DNA of 47,464 bases, taken from IMG/VR virus record IMGVR_UViG_3300024261_000051, positions 1 to 47,464 of that record, one strand, 5' to 3'. This document shows, in pieces, positions 16,263 through 23,488 of this stretch. Both the position numbers and the translations under genes were made by a program. How positions within the stretch are numbered: position 1 is the stretch's first letter; the number at the start of each line of letters is the position of its first letter. Origin of the DNA: a virus. Below the pieces are notes generated by a model that had not been told where the DNA came from, made no database searches, and saw only the letters and a program-made list of their open reading frames with translations.

Positions 16263-17912
16263 TTAATGATTCATCCATGTAGGTAATTTTGCGCCCGGCC
16301 TTGGTTTCAGTAGATCTGATACCTCACTACGGGGTTGTTGGCGAGTAGGGGGGCGAGTAGGGGGGCGACGTCGAGTAGGGGGGCGAGTAGGGGGGCGACG
16401 TCTAGGCCGAAGAAAATCAAAAGAACGTCCAGATGGTGAGTCTTGAGAATCCACGACAGTTGGCCTCCGTCCATGCCCGATTCCAGCGCTGACTCTATTA
16501 GCTCCAGGAGCGGCAGCTGGTGCGCCAGAATCTGCTGCCCGTGGAGAATAAACCGCAGGAGGAGCAGTGCCCGGCGCAGAGCGAGAAGCAGCAGGGGGCA
16601 CGCCTAATCCGCTACCAGCCTCCGCACTTGCGGCCTGAGCAGCAGGTGGCATCATGTTAATGATCGGCTTAGATGGGATCGTGTGAGGAGCTTTACTCAT
16701 GCGGACATCATCTTCCCGCTGATCAAAGATAATATTCAGCTCCGATATGCGAGCATCTAAAATGCGCTCAATCTCAGACACGTTTTTGATGCCACCCTCC
16801 CCCGCAAGCGTGGTGTAGTAGCTAATCAAATCATTGATTGACTTCACTCTCTCCTTATTGATTGCGTCCACCTGACTAGCAATAGTCTTGTCACTTGCTA
16901 CCGTACTCTTCCACGTCAGATCCTTGAGACGGTTTTGAGCGCGGATACCGTTATCCATCATCAACGCCTCAGCGGACTGGTAATCCATGATCGAAGCCAA
17001 TGTGTAGGACCGAACACCATCACCCTTATCCGCTGACCTTAATTCAGTAATGGGGCCAGTCTTCCGCATCTTGGTCTTAGGGTCCGTATAGCTAACAGCA
17101 AAGGTAAGATTATCCAGAGTCTCTCCATCTGTACCCGGAACAGGAATGATATCCACAATCTGAACATCATCCCCTACCCCCTTCTGAAGCTGCTTGTACT
17201 GCAGCACGTTTAAGGCTTTTATAGCGCCCCCTTTTATGCGCTCCATCTCCTTCTCTCGAAGCTCAGGAGGAAGATTCGTTTCTCCATTGCTAAGCATTCC
17301 AAATGCCTGGAATGTGCTCATCATATTTCGCTTGGCCTCTTGGCGTGCGGGATCAATAATGTCCGCAAACTTCCCCTTAGGCAATCCGATGCCTTGCCCC
17401 AGCTTGTCGTACTCAGCCGCAATCCGCACCTGATCCTCTAGGGACGTGGCATTACTGAATGCATACAAGAAGTCAGTTGCGAGTTTTCCAGCTTGCTCCC
17501 GGCGTAGCTTCTGTATATTTACAGCGTGTTCATCCCTACCCTTCGCTGTCTCAAAAACAGACTGCGCAGTGAGAGCATTGTTGTACTCAGTTAAAGCGTT
17601 CGCGCTTGCAGCCTCAGAAGACGGAACTCCTGCTGCTGTTCTTGCGTTTGTGAAGGCAGCCTGAGCTATGTCGTTCGGTGAGAAGTGCGGCTTACTGGTA
17701 TTGTAGGCCGACTCAGCAATGATGGCGGCATTCCTCTGCTCATTACTTGCAGCCTCCCGCTCCATACTTGCAGCCTCCCGCTCCATCAGTGCCATCTTCC
17801 GCTTCTCAAGCGCCATATCACTCCGGTCCTTCCTGCGATCTCTGGCGAAGTTCATACCGAAAGCAAATGAATCCATAGGATCACTGCCTGAATTTAGTCT
17901 TGTTCCACCCAT
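16263..17912 (-). CDS. putative internal virion protein with PPTR repeat tail
   Basis: A 549-residue protein. ATG at 17912 is preferred over an upstream in-frame start at 17951 because it overlaps the preceding stop (TAATG) and has GGAG eight bases upstream. N-terminal residues 20-60 are a charged coiled coil (ALEKRKMALMEREAASMERE). The middle is helical without a recognised fold. The C-terminus is Ala/Pro-rich and disordered, then carries an Arg/Pro/Thr repeat (RRRPPTRPPT twice) before DLLKPRPGAKLPTWMNH. Position between a small Gly/Ala-rich protein and the giant polyvalent gene is that of an internal-core or ejection protein. The basic disordered tail could bind DNA or RNA. No enzyme motif seen. 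Confidence 0.7.
   Translation of the reverse strand: MGGTRLNSGSDPMDSFAFGMNFARDRRKDRSDMALEKRKMALMEREAASMEREAASNEQRNAAIIAESAYNTSKPHFSPNDIAQAAFTNARTAAGVPSSEAASANALTEYNNALTAQSVFETAKGRDEHAVNIQKLRREQAGKLATDFLYAFSNATSLEDQVRIAAEYDKLGQGIGLPKGKFADIIDPARQEAKRNMMSTFQAFGMLSNGETNLPPELREKEMERIKGGAIKALNVLQYKQLQKGVGDDVQIVDIIPVPGTDGETLDNLTFAVSYTDPKTKMRKTGPITELRSADKGDGVRSYTLASIMDYQSAEALMMDNGIRAQNRLKDLTWKSTVASDKTIASQVDAINKERVKSINDLISYYTTLAGEGGIKNVSEIERILDARISELNIIFDQREDDVRMSKAPHTIPSKPIINMMPPAAQAASAEAGSGLGVPPAASRSAPGTAPPAVYSPRAADSGAPAAAPGANRVSAGIGHGRRPTVVDSQDSPSGRSFDFLRPRRRPPTRPPTRRRPPTRPPTRQQPRSEVSDLLKPRPGAKLPTWMNH
16342..16401 (-). repeat. two tandem 30-bp G-run repeats encoding PPTR motifs
   Basis: A 30-base unit, built from CGAGTAGGGGGG twice plus CGACGT on the + strand, occurs twice in perfect tandem. 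On the coding strand it gives the C-rich codons for RRRPPTRPPT repeated. The four G-runs on the + strand could form a G-quadruplex. Confidence 0.85.
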
Positions 17913-18421
17913 TAGAATAACTCCGCTACTAGAAATGCGCCGGCCACCCATGGCATTGCGGCACTGATTGCTGTACCTGCCGCACCAGCCGCGCCACCAG
18001 CCAGTGAACCTGCCTCCGAAACTAACGCCGCATTAGAGGCTTCCATTGCAGCTGCCTCAGCAACCCCTGCATCAATAGCAGCATCGTATGCAAGATCAGC
18101 TGCTACCTGAGCACCGCTACTTACAGCGCTTGCGCTACCTTCCGTTATTCCAAGCCCCATCGGATTTCCCAGCGCGTCACCAACGGCGTTTATGCCTCTG
18201 GTTATGCCTCTGGAAAGAATCTCCCCCCCTCCTTTCTCATCAAGGTAATCAACGCCCATGCCAATACCCTTCGTCATTACAGCTTGCTTTGACTCCTGCT
18301 CAGCTTGGTCAATCTCTTTCTGAAGCATGTTCCGCTTATGATTCTCTGCCGCCCCAACACCCATGCCATACATGGCCTCATCAAGTGTTTTGCGCCCTGA
18401 GTTTAGTAATCCACCAGCCAT
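17912..18421 (-). CDS. Gly/Ala-rich internal virion protein
   Basis: A 169-residue protein. N-terminal MAGGLLNSGRKTLDEAMYGM is followed by a charged helix (ENHKRNMLQKEIDQAEQESK), then a Gly/Ala-rich part ending in a hydrophobic stretch (AAGTAISAAMPWVAGAFLVAEL) that could insert in a membrane. Small Gly/Ala-rich hydrophobic proteins next to ejection proteins are common in short-tailed phages and probably help form the channel for DNA entry. It overlaps its neighbours by one base on each side, so all are translationally coupled. No named family recognised. Confidence 0.65.
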   Translation of the reverse strand: MAGGLLNSGRKTLDEAMYGMGVGAAENHKRNMLQKEIDQAEQESKQAVMTKGIGMGVDYLDEKGGGEILSRGITRGINAVGDALGNPMGLGITEGSASAVSSGAQVAADLAYDAAIDAGVAEAAAMEASNAALVSEAGSLAGGAAGAAGTAISAAMPWVAGAFLVAELF

Positions 18422-18924
18422 TACGATGATCTCCCTGTAGCTTGAGACAGACTTGCCATACCACCAGTCATAATTGCATTACGCCTGTCGTCTGCGTGTT
18501 GTGCTGCATCATTCATGGCGCTCACAGTCGCTGCCATTTTCTCTATACCAAACGACCTGTCAGATGCTTTTGCCTGATCAGCGGTCATACCGATCCCCAT
18601 ACGAGAGAGGCTCAACTCCCCCGAAGCCTTCTGTGCGTCCATTGAGGACTGGGTATAATCCTTCGCCATCTCAATCTCTTCAGAGCCGTCATTATGAGCC
18701 AGATCAATTAGCTCCTGCTCAAAGGGTTGAAACCGCTTCTTATAGTCATTCCACTGGTCACGACTTATAGCGGCATATCGGTTGGCCGCCTCCCAGTCGT
18801 ATGTTGTTTTGCCACTACCGCCCTTGCATGCAGCGACCTCACCACCGTACTCATGAGACTCTTCACTGACCTGAACAAGATCACCTCCCTCCCACTGATA
18901 CTCAATCTGTGTATAGACTTTCAT
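18421..18924 (-). CDS. late virion-associated protein, paralog A
   Basis: A 167-residue protein whose first 40 residues are clearly related to the gene just upstream: MKVYTQIEYQWEGGDL, EESHEYGGEVA, CKGGSGK. The rest is helical and Met/Ala-rich (FGIEKMAATVSAMNDAAQ). The shared N-terminus (MK-hydrophobic-YT-x-IE-aromatic-x-WE, EES, CKGG) seems to be a small beta-hairpin domain, perhaps a docking element on the internal core. Coupled by one-base overlaps on both sides. Function unknown; the context is that of internal virion proteins. Confidence 0.65.
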   Translation of the reverse strand: MKVYTQIEYQWEGGDLVQVSEESHEYGGEVAACKGGSGKTTYDWEAANRYAAISRDQWNDYKKRFQPFEQELIDLAHNDGSEEIEMAKDYTQSSMDAQKASGELSLSRMGIGMTADQAKASDRSFGIEKMAATVSAMNDAAQHADDRRNAIMTGGMASLSQATGRSS

Positions 18925-19586
18925 TATTCGTCATCCTCCATATAGCCAGCGACCATACCAAGTCCAGCAGAAACAGCCTTGCGTGTAGAGTTCTTATCAT
19001 TCCAGGCAGAGAAGGCATCATCCTTAGACTTCTGCAACGCTTGCCCGGTAATGTCTGCCATACTCTTAATAGCACCAGAGGATTGGCCTTGCCCCATACC
19101 AACAATCCCTTCCATCTTGCTTACAAAGCGATCCTTCATTCCCATGCCAGCAGCTGACCCAGCCCTGCCAACACTTCTCCCGGCACCAGATGACCGGTTA
19201 ACCCCTGACATAACATGCATTCCTGATCCGGCACGCACACCAGAGGAGAGCATCTCAGTATCCTTCTGCTTGGACAGCGCAGTAAGCTCACTATTCGCTG
19301 CAGTCATGGCATTACCAGCACCGCGATCAAACTCACTACGCGAACCAGATGCCTTGGTGTTTTCCATGTACTCGTTTTCCAGTGGGGCGAAGTGCTGCTG
19401 ATACCAGTCCCACTTCTCTTTTGCGATCCTGGAAAGCTCCTTAGCATGAGGTGACTCCTCAACATGATTGTTGCCAGCGCCACCTTTACACAGCGCAGTA
19501 TCACCATCATGCTCATACGACTCTTCATGCGACACCGCCAATTGGCCGCGTTCCCACTCGAACTCAATCTTGGTATATATTTTCAT
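18924..19586 (-). CDS. late virion-associated protein, paralog B
   Basis: A 220-residue protein, related to the following gene through MKIYTKIEFEWERGQL, EESYEHDGDTA and CKGGAGN; after this the two diverge. The middle is a charged helix (IAKEKWDWYQQHFAPLENEY) that also has a counterpart in the paralog (DQWNDYKKRFQPFEQE). The second half is Gly/Ser/Met-rich and the C-terminus is helical. The pair likely arose by tandem duplication. It overlaps the acyltransferase-like gene by four bases (ATGA). Confidence 0.65.
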   Translation of the reverse strand: MKIYTKIEFEWERGQLAVSHEESYEHDGDTALCKGGAGNNHVEESPHAKELSRIAKEKWDWYQQHFAPLENEYMENTKASGSRSEFDRGAGNAMTAANSELTALSKQKDTEMLSSGVRAGSGMHVMSGVNRSSGAGRSVGRAGSAAGMGMKDRFVSKMEGIVGMGQGQSSGAIKSMADITGQALQKSKDDAFSAWNDKNSTRKAVSAGLGMVAGYMEDDE

Positions 19587-20002
19587 AACGGTTTCCCAAC
19601 AATAATGTACTGCTTCGAGTACCCTAAAGGAGTTAGTATCTTTTCAAATGCATCACGACACATAGAGTCCATGGCGTCACAACCAATACTCTTGGCCCAC
19701 GCCTCTATTTCTGATAGGTGGTGAATCCGCTGGTTCAGCCCACGACCACCCAGCCCCACGACTCGGCATACACGCTTAATGGGGTAGGAAAGGATCTCAA
19801 CGACAACAGCGGCTACGATAGCTCCTTCATCGTCATCAACAATAATCCACATCATCATGCCGCCAGATTGGAGCATGCTGTAGACATGACGAACTTCAAG
19901 CTCACCCTGAGAATGGCTTAGTGCATCGCGCACGTATCCTGACACCTTATCCCAAACGGTATCAATCTCTTCTGGCGGGACTATCAGGGCTGTAGTATTC
20001 AT
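19583..20002 (-). CDS. GNAT-like protein (T7 gp13-type internal virion protein A position)
   Basis: A 139-residue protein. A VYSMLQSGGMMMWIIVDDDEGAIVAAVVVEI segment (helix then central strand), then RVCRVVGLGG, and a C-terminal helix-strand ending GYSKQYIIVGKPL follow the fold order of GNAT acyltransferases. Proteins of this size and type lie next to the internal virion genes in many short-tailed phages, where they are often annotated internal virion protein A or acyl-CoA acyltransferase. Whether it is catalytic is unclear: the RVCRVVGLGG strand-loop only loosely fits the acyl-CoA-binding Q/RxxGxG/A motif. Start ATG at 20002; a perfect inverted repeat lies just upstream. Confidence 0.65.
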   Translation of the reverse strand: MNTTALIVPPEEIDTVWDKVSGYVRDALSHSQGELEVRHVYSMLQSGGMMMWIIVDDDEGAIVAAVVVEILSYPIKRVCRVVGLGGRGLNQRIHHLSEIEAWAKSIGCDAMDSMCRDAFEKILTPLGYSKQYIIVGKPL

Positions 20003-20016
20003 GGCGCATTTTGATT

Positions 20017-20040
20017 GCAGTTCAATTGATTATGAACTGC
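20017..20040. repeat. perfect inverted repeat before the internal-virion genes
   Basis: GCAGTTCA (20017-20024) and TGAACTGC (20033-20040) form a perfect 8-bp stem with an eight-base loop. They lie in one of the few gaps of the late operon, 15 bases upstream of the GNAT-like start. There is no T-run, so a terminator is unlikely; an operator or RNA processing site is possible. Confidence 0.5.
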
Positions 20041-20077
20041 TACACCACCGCAATCACCTCAGCTTTTTTTATTACGT

Positions 20078-20302
20078 TTACGGCTCAGGAAGCGCCTCAA
20101 TTTGAGAGATAACACCCACCATTAAAGCAGGATCATGAATGTCTGGGAAAACCCGATCAAATGAGATTTTAAGTTCTTTGATTTTTTCATACACCCCAGG
20201 AACTAACTCATCCTGCAGTGCGACCCGCACAGTAGACGTGCGCTCCTGCGTCTGCTCACGGTACTCTAGTACATCTATATCCATGCTTTCTGTAATAACC
20301 AT
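20078..20302 (-). CDS. hypothetical protein, 74 aa
   Basis: A small acidic protein, MVITESMDIDVLEYREQTQE at the start, then a helix (VYEKIKELKISFDRVF) and an end in QIEALPEP. No motif recognised. It shares one base with the preceding gene and is followed by a 75-base gap. Likely part of the tail or chaperone set by context only. Confidence 0.55.
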   Translation of the reverse strand: MVITESMDIDVLEYREQTQERTSTVRVALQDELVPGVYEKIKELKISFDRVFPDIHDPALMVGVISQIEALPEP

Positions 20303-20769
20303 TAGACTCTCAATACATTAATATCATAATTAAATGAAAAACCATAGTGTCCATTACTAAGGTGTCCATGACCCCCTCCGTAGTGGATTACTTTAAACTC
20401 CATCTGCCCAGAGATAACAGTACATATCAATGCTCCTACGTTCAGATGAGGATTGCTAGGCGCATTAACACTAGCGACATCCAGCACCAGCGGAACATGA
20501 AGCGGTATATCTAACCCTATAAGAGATGTAACTGTATTATATGCGCTCCACCTAGAGTCGGCGCTAACTATGTTGATATAGACTGCAGCATGATCACCAT
20601 CTTGAAGTGATAGAGGCACACTGGCAACATTTGCAGCCAGACCTCCAGAGAACGTAATCAACCCTTGAACTCTCTGCGCCCTATAAATCATTCCTGTATT
20701 GGTTCCAAACAATACATCTCCAGCAGGAGAGGAGACCTCAATCACCCCCGATGCTATATTAAGACTCAT
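20302..20769 (-). CDS. hypothetical virion/tail protein, 155 aa
   Basis: A beta-rich protein with SSPAGDVLFGTNTG near the start and a Gly/His-rich C-terminus (HYGGGHGHLSNGHYGF). No signal peptide or membrane segment. It overlaps its upstream neighbour by four bases. By composition and position it is probably a structural protein of the tail tip or a receptor-binding accessory; no family recognised. Confidence 0.6.
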   Translation of the reverse strand: MSLNIASGVIEVSSPAGDVLFGTNTGMIYRAQRVQGLITFSGGLAANVASVPLSLQDGDHAAVYINIVSADSRWSAYNTVTSLIGLDIPLHVPLVLDVASVNAPSNPHLNVGALICTVISGQMEFKVIHYGGGHGHLSNGHYGFSFNYDINVLRV

Positions 20770-21653
20770 ACTGACGCCTCGATATTAAGCGCATCACTGT
20801 ATGTCGAAACCAAGAAGAAGGCACCCCATGCGGAAGTTAGCGCCGACAGGTCTGGCAGTCGAACTTCAACTGTATCAGACTCGTCGTGCATCCCGTCTAT
20901 CAACGTATATACACCTGGCGCTATACCAACTGACTTACAATAACATGCCTTTTCCACCTCGTCCTCACCCCACATTATCTGAATCGACATTACAAATACA
21001 GCGTTCACATATATGTCAGCGAACTTGCCTGCGTAATTAGAGTCCAACGGCACATTGTCTGCACCTGCTGCATCAACAGGTGCATAGAGCGTCAGCTTGT
21101 TACCTACCGGAGGGTTGATCCAAATGCTTGACGCAGGAGGGTTATGCGTAAACTTCCCAATAAAGTACCCTAGAGGAAGATCATTCCCCGCAGGCACCCC
21201 GTCTGTTCCAGCACCTATATTAACACCATAGGCGTACCCTATAGAGAAGTTAGGAGAGACGCTCTGCTTTAAATAGTTATACCTACTATCAAAAGTAACA
21301 TCACCAGCGGCATTAAGCGTTACAAAGTATCCAGGATACACCCCGATGCGTTGATTGACCTCTTCAAGCGGAGCTGCTGGGAGAATCGGATCAACAACCA
21401 TAATCTCAAGCCCGTTCATATTCACGGCCGGAGCATCTCCGGTAAAAACATTTACAATACAGATAACCTGTATCATCCCTGTCGAGTCATTATATGCAGG
21501 GTAATACAGGTGCTGGTAGCCAGCCCCCTCTACTGCGTACCCTCCCGAATAAACTACGCCATTATATTCAATAAGCATCATTATCGGTTTATGCGGCCAC
21601 GCCATAACGTCAAACTTATGAACAGCTGATACTGGATAACGTACGGTAGGCAT
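20766..21653 (-). CDS. hypothetical virion/tail protein, 295 aa
   Basis: A beta-rich, aromatic and proline-containing protein (PTVRYPVSAVHKFDVMAWPH... GVVYSGGYAVEGAGYQHLYY). Its last 25 residues (SAWGAFFLVSTYSDALNIEA) abut the start of the next gene. No catalytic motif. The composition and the place between the NlpC/P60 gene and the internal proteins suggest a tail-tip or adhesin component. Confidence 0.6.
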   Translation of the reverse strand: MPTVRYPVSAVHKFDVMAWPHKPIMMLIEYNGVVYSGGYAVEGAGYQHLYYPAYNDSTGMIQVICIVNVFTGDAPAVNMNGLEIMVVDPILPAAPLEEVNQRIGVYPGYFVTLNAAGDVTFDSRYNYLKQSVSPNFSIGYAYGVNIGAGTDGVPAGNDLPLGYFIGKFTHNPPASSIWINPPVGNKLTLYAPVDAAGADNVPLDSNYAGKFADIYVNAVFVMSIQIMWGEDEVEKACYCKSVGIAPGVYTLIDGMHDESDTVEVRLPDLSALTSAWGAFFLVSTYSDALNIEASV

Positions 21654-21880
21654 TACTTCTTTCCATCGCTATAAGTTACTGAGCCGCGAGAGAGTGCAGG
21701 AACTGTAATATTAGGGGCAGTCTGGATAGCAGCTATGTGCATATACTCACGATGTGAGTGAAACTTCAATTGATTATCATACGTTGTGACTGATGGGTTC
21801 CCATCTGGAATCGCCGAGTCGCCCACCCACACAACCTCGCTCCCCCCGACCGCTCCTGCATAGAATTTACTGCCCGACAT
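21653..21880 (-). CDS. hypothetical protein, 75 aa
   Basis: ATG at 21880 (MSGSKFYAGAVGGSEVVWVG) is chosen over an upstream in-frame start at 21985, which would put 105 bases inside the NlpC/P60 gene and code for an unlikely Trp/Met-rich stretch. It overlaps that gene by 14 bases. Short beta-rich sequence ending ALSRGSVTYSDGKK; probably virion-associated. No family recognised. Confidence 0.55.
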   Translation of the reverse strand: MSGSKFYAGAVGGSEVVWVGDSAIPDGNPSVTTYDNQLKFHSHREYMHIAAIQTAPNITVPALSRGSVTYSDGKK

Positions 21881-22403
21881 ATCGCATCCCGCCAAATATT
21901 TCCAAACCATCCAAAGCATCCAGCCCAGATAATCGGCCGGGGAGATGATGCAGCACCATACCATCTCCAACATAGACCCCAACATGATTAACCGTCCTGC
22001 TCCCGTACTTCATAAACACAAGATCATTAATCTGCATGTCTAGCACATCCACAAAACCATTTCCCTTGAAGCACTCAACAGACCCTTCTGCCAAACACCG
22101 GTCTCGCATACCTACATCACTCAAATAAATTGACAGCAAATTTGACCCCACCTTGCTATCAATCCATCCCAACACAAGAGTTATGCAATCATTCTGCCCT
22201 TTACGGTATTGATGACCAATTGGAATATCGTCTGCCGGAATAATGCTTAACGATCCTGCGCTCTTATTAATATATAAGGTACCCTTTTTGGGTGAATTCG
22301 AGATGAGAAGCTCACCACGGGCGCCAGACATCAAAAGCCTTCCATGCCTAATCTCACACCACTCACCAACCCTATCTTTCATCTCGTTATAGTAATCAAT
22401 CAT
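21867..22403 (-). CDS. NlpC/P60-like cysteine hydrolase (tail-tip type)
   Basis: A 178-residue protein. The start at 22403 has AGGTGG about six bases upstream; longer in-frame starts would lie inside the preceding gene. After an N-terminal beta part (residues 1-60) comes KGQNDCITLVLGW with the presumed catalytic Cys, and later VNHVGVYVGDGMVLHHLPGR with the catalytic His. This order is that of NlpC/P60 endopeptidases, and of lambda gpK and related tail-tip proteins in particular. Such enzymes cleave peptidoglycan stem peptides, here presumably to let the tail pass the cell wall. It sits in the tail-tip part of the operon, ten bases after the PP-loop gene. Confidence 0.75.
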   Translation of the reverse strand: MIDYYNEMKDRVGEWCEIRHGRLLMSGARGELLISNSPKKGTLYINKSAGSLSIIPADDIPIGHQYRKGQNDCITLVLGWIDSKVGSNLLSIYLSDVGMRDRCLAEGSVECFKGNGFVDVLDMQINDLVFMKYGSRTVNHVGVYVGDGMVLHHLPGRLSGLDALDGLEIFGGMRYVGQ

Positions 22404-22413
22404 TGAGTGCCAC

Positions 22414-23001
22414 CTATGTATTCTGAAGCTCACTGAAGATAAACTTATACAGGTTAGACTCTCCATACAAGCTGCACGCAACGACAACTGAATGCCCTGC
22501 GTCCATAAATAAAGGATTGTCTGTAAAGGATTGCAGGTATATGCCACGACTTCTCTTCGATCCTTCCTTTGAGTGCCCATTGACCGACAGTAAAATCATA
22601 CCCATCTGCATAATGCGGTCAGCCACCCACAAGGATGTTCTTGACATTCTTGGGGTCAAAAGATCTACGCCCATTGGCACCAGCAGTTCTGACAAAACAG
22701 ACATCTGCTCCGTAACCGGATTCTCCCCTATCATCACTGCATCACCAGACGAGAGATTAGAAAGTAAGTAGTCACTTAACATACCTACGATCTCTCCACT
22801 CTCTGAGGCATGTATAACATCAAGAGGCATACTCAGAGTGTCACTAATTGCAGCCACACAACTCAAAGGTAAAGTGTCCGAAAGAAAAGAAGAATAATCG
22901 AAGAATACTAGCCTAATCTCATCAAATTCCATTCCCATTGCAAGATCCAGAGCAATAATACTGTCCTTCCCGCCAGAAAATAACAACGCACACTTACGCA
23001 T
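22414..23001 (-). CDS. PP-loop ATP pyrophosphatase, DPH6-like
   Basis: A 195-residue protein. Start ATG at 23001 follows GAGGAGAG; a longer frame start at 23064 lies inside the previous gene. Near the N-terminus is CALLFSGGKDSIIAL, the PP-loop (SGGKDS) of N-type ATP pyrophosphatases. The second half (GDAVMIGENPVTEQMSVLSE, PRMSRTSLWVADRIMQMGM, LLSVNG) follows the pattern of the DPH6/MJ0570 group, in which a GxI-S-Q motif is followed by a PLW-like segment. DPH6 amidates diphthine in eukaryotes; bacterial members are mostly uncharacterised. The family adenylates a carboxyl or carbonyl group and adds a nitrogen or sulfur. What it would modify among tail genes is unknown. Confidence 0.72.
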   Translation of the reverse strand: MRKCALLFSGGKDSIIALDLAMGMEFDEIRLVFFDYSSFLSDTLPLSCVAAISDTLSMPLDVIHASESGEIVGMLSDYLLSNLSSGDAVMIGENPVTEQMSVLSELLVPMGVDLLTPRMSRTSLWVADRIMQMGMILLSVNGHSKEGSKRSRGIYLQSFTDNPLFMDAGHSVVVACSLYGESNLYKFIFSELQNT

Positions 23002-23488
23002 TATTTCTCTCCTCAAGCCATACGAATATAGGAGATATAGCATCAAAGCTAACTGTGGCGACAAACTCCCCGGAGGGTATACATTTAACCTGCCCCATCC
23101 TGGTAATCATTTCCGAGTCCTCTGCTTCGCACGTTACATTGTTGATCGATTTCGCTAAGCCGAGGACAGGGATATGGATATCTCTAATCTTCTCTTTTTT
23201 GAATTGCACCTCTGTACTATCAGGAGGGAGATCAATAATAACGAACACAGGTCTCACCACAGAATACCGGTTTAAAATATTTTCTCTAATCATCTGTCGC
23301 TCGAACGCCCCCCCACTGCAGACCCCTTTGTTGGACTGAATGGTGGTCGGCGATGACGCCTTCTCGATAAACTTTTCTGCATCCTCTACGGAATAAGGAA
23401 CGATGAAGTCAACACACCTCATCATTACGTTCTTGCGCATTTTGTAGGTAGTGTCTACCAAGTTTAAAATAGGACGAATATCAATCAT
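22994..23488 (-). CDS. hypothetical protein next to PP-loop ATPase, 164 aa
   Basis: An alpha/beta protein with no motif I recognise (FIVPYSVEDAEKFIEK; GVCSGGAFERQMIRENI; VRPVFVIIDLPPDSTEV; CIPSGEFVATVSFDA). It overlaps the PP-loop gene by eight bases and the large fibre gene upstream by four, so the two small genes are translated together. It could be the partner or substrate of the PP-loop enzyme, or a tail protein. The several cysteines are not in zinc-finger spacing. Confidence 0.6.
   Translation of the reverse strand: MIDIRPILNLVDTTYKMRKNVMMRCVDFIVPYSVEDAEKFIEKASSPTTIQSNKGVCSGGAFERQMIRENILNRYSVVRPVFVIIDLPPDSTEVQFKKEKIRDIHIPVLGLAKSINNVTCEAEDSEMITRMGQVKCIPSGEFVATVSFDAISPIFVWLEERNNA

Noticed and set aside
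16340-16402. Integrative-element direct repeats
   Set aside because: The repeat is inside a coding sequence, keeps the frame and encodes a repetitive tail, so slippage is the simpler explanation.
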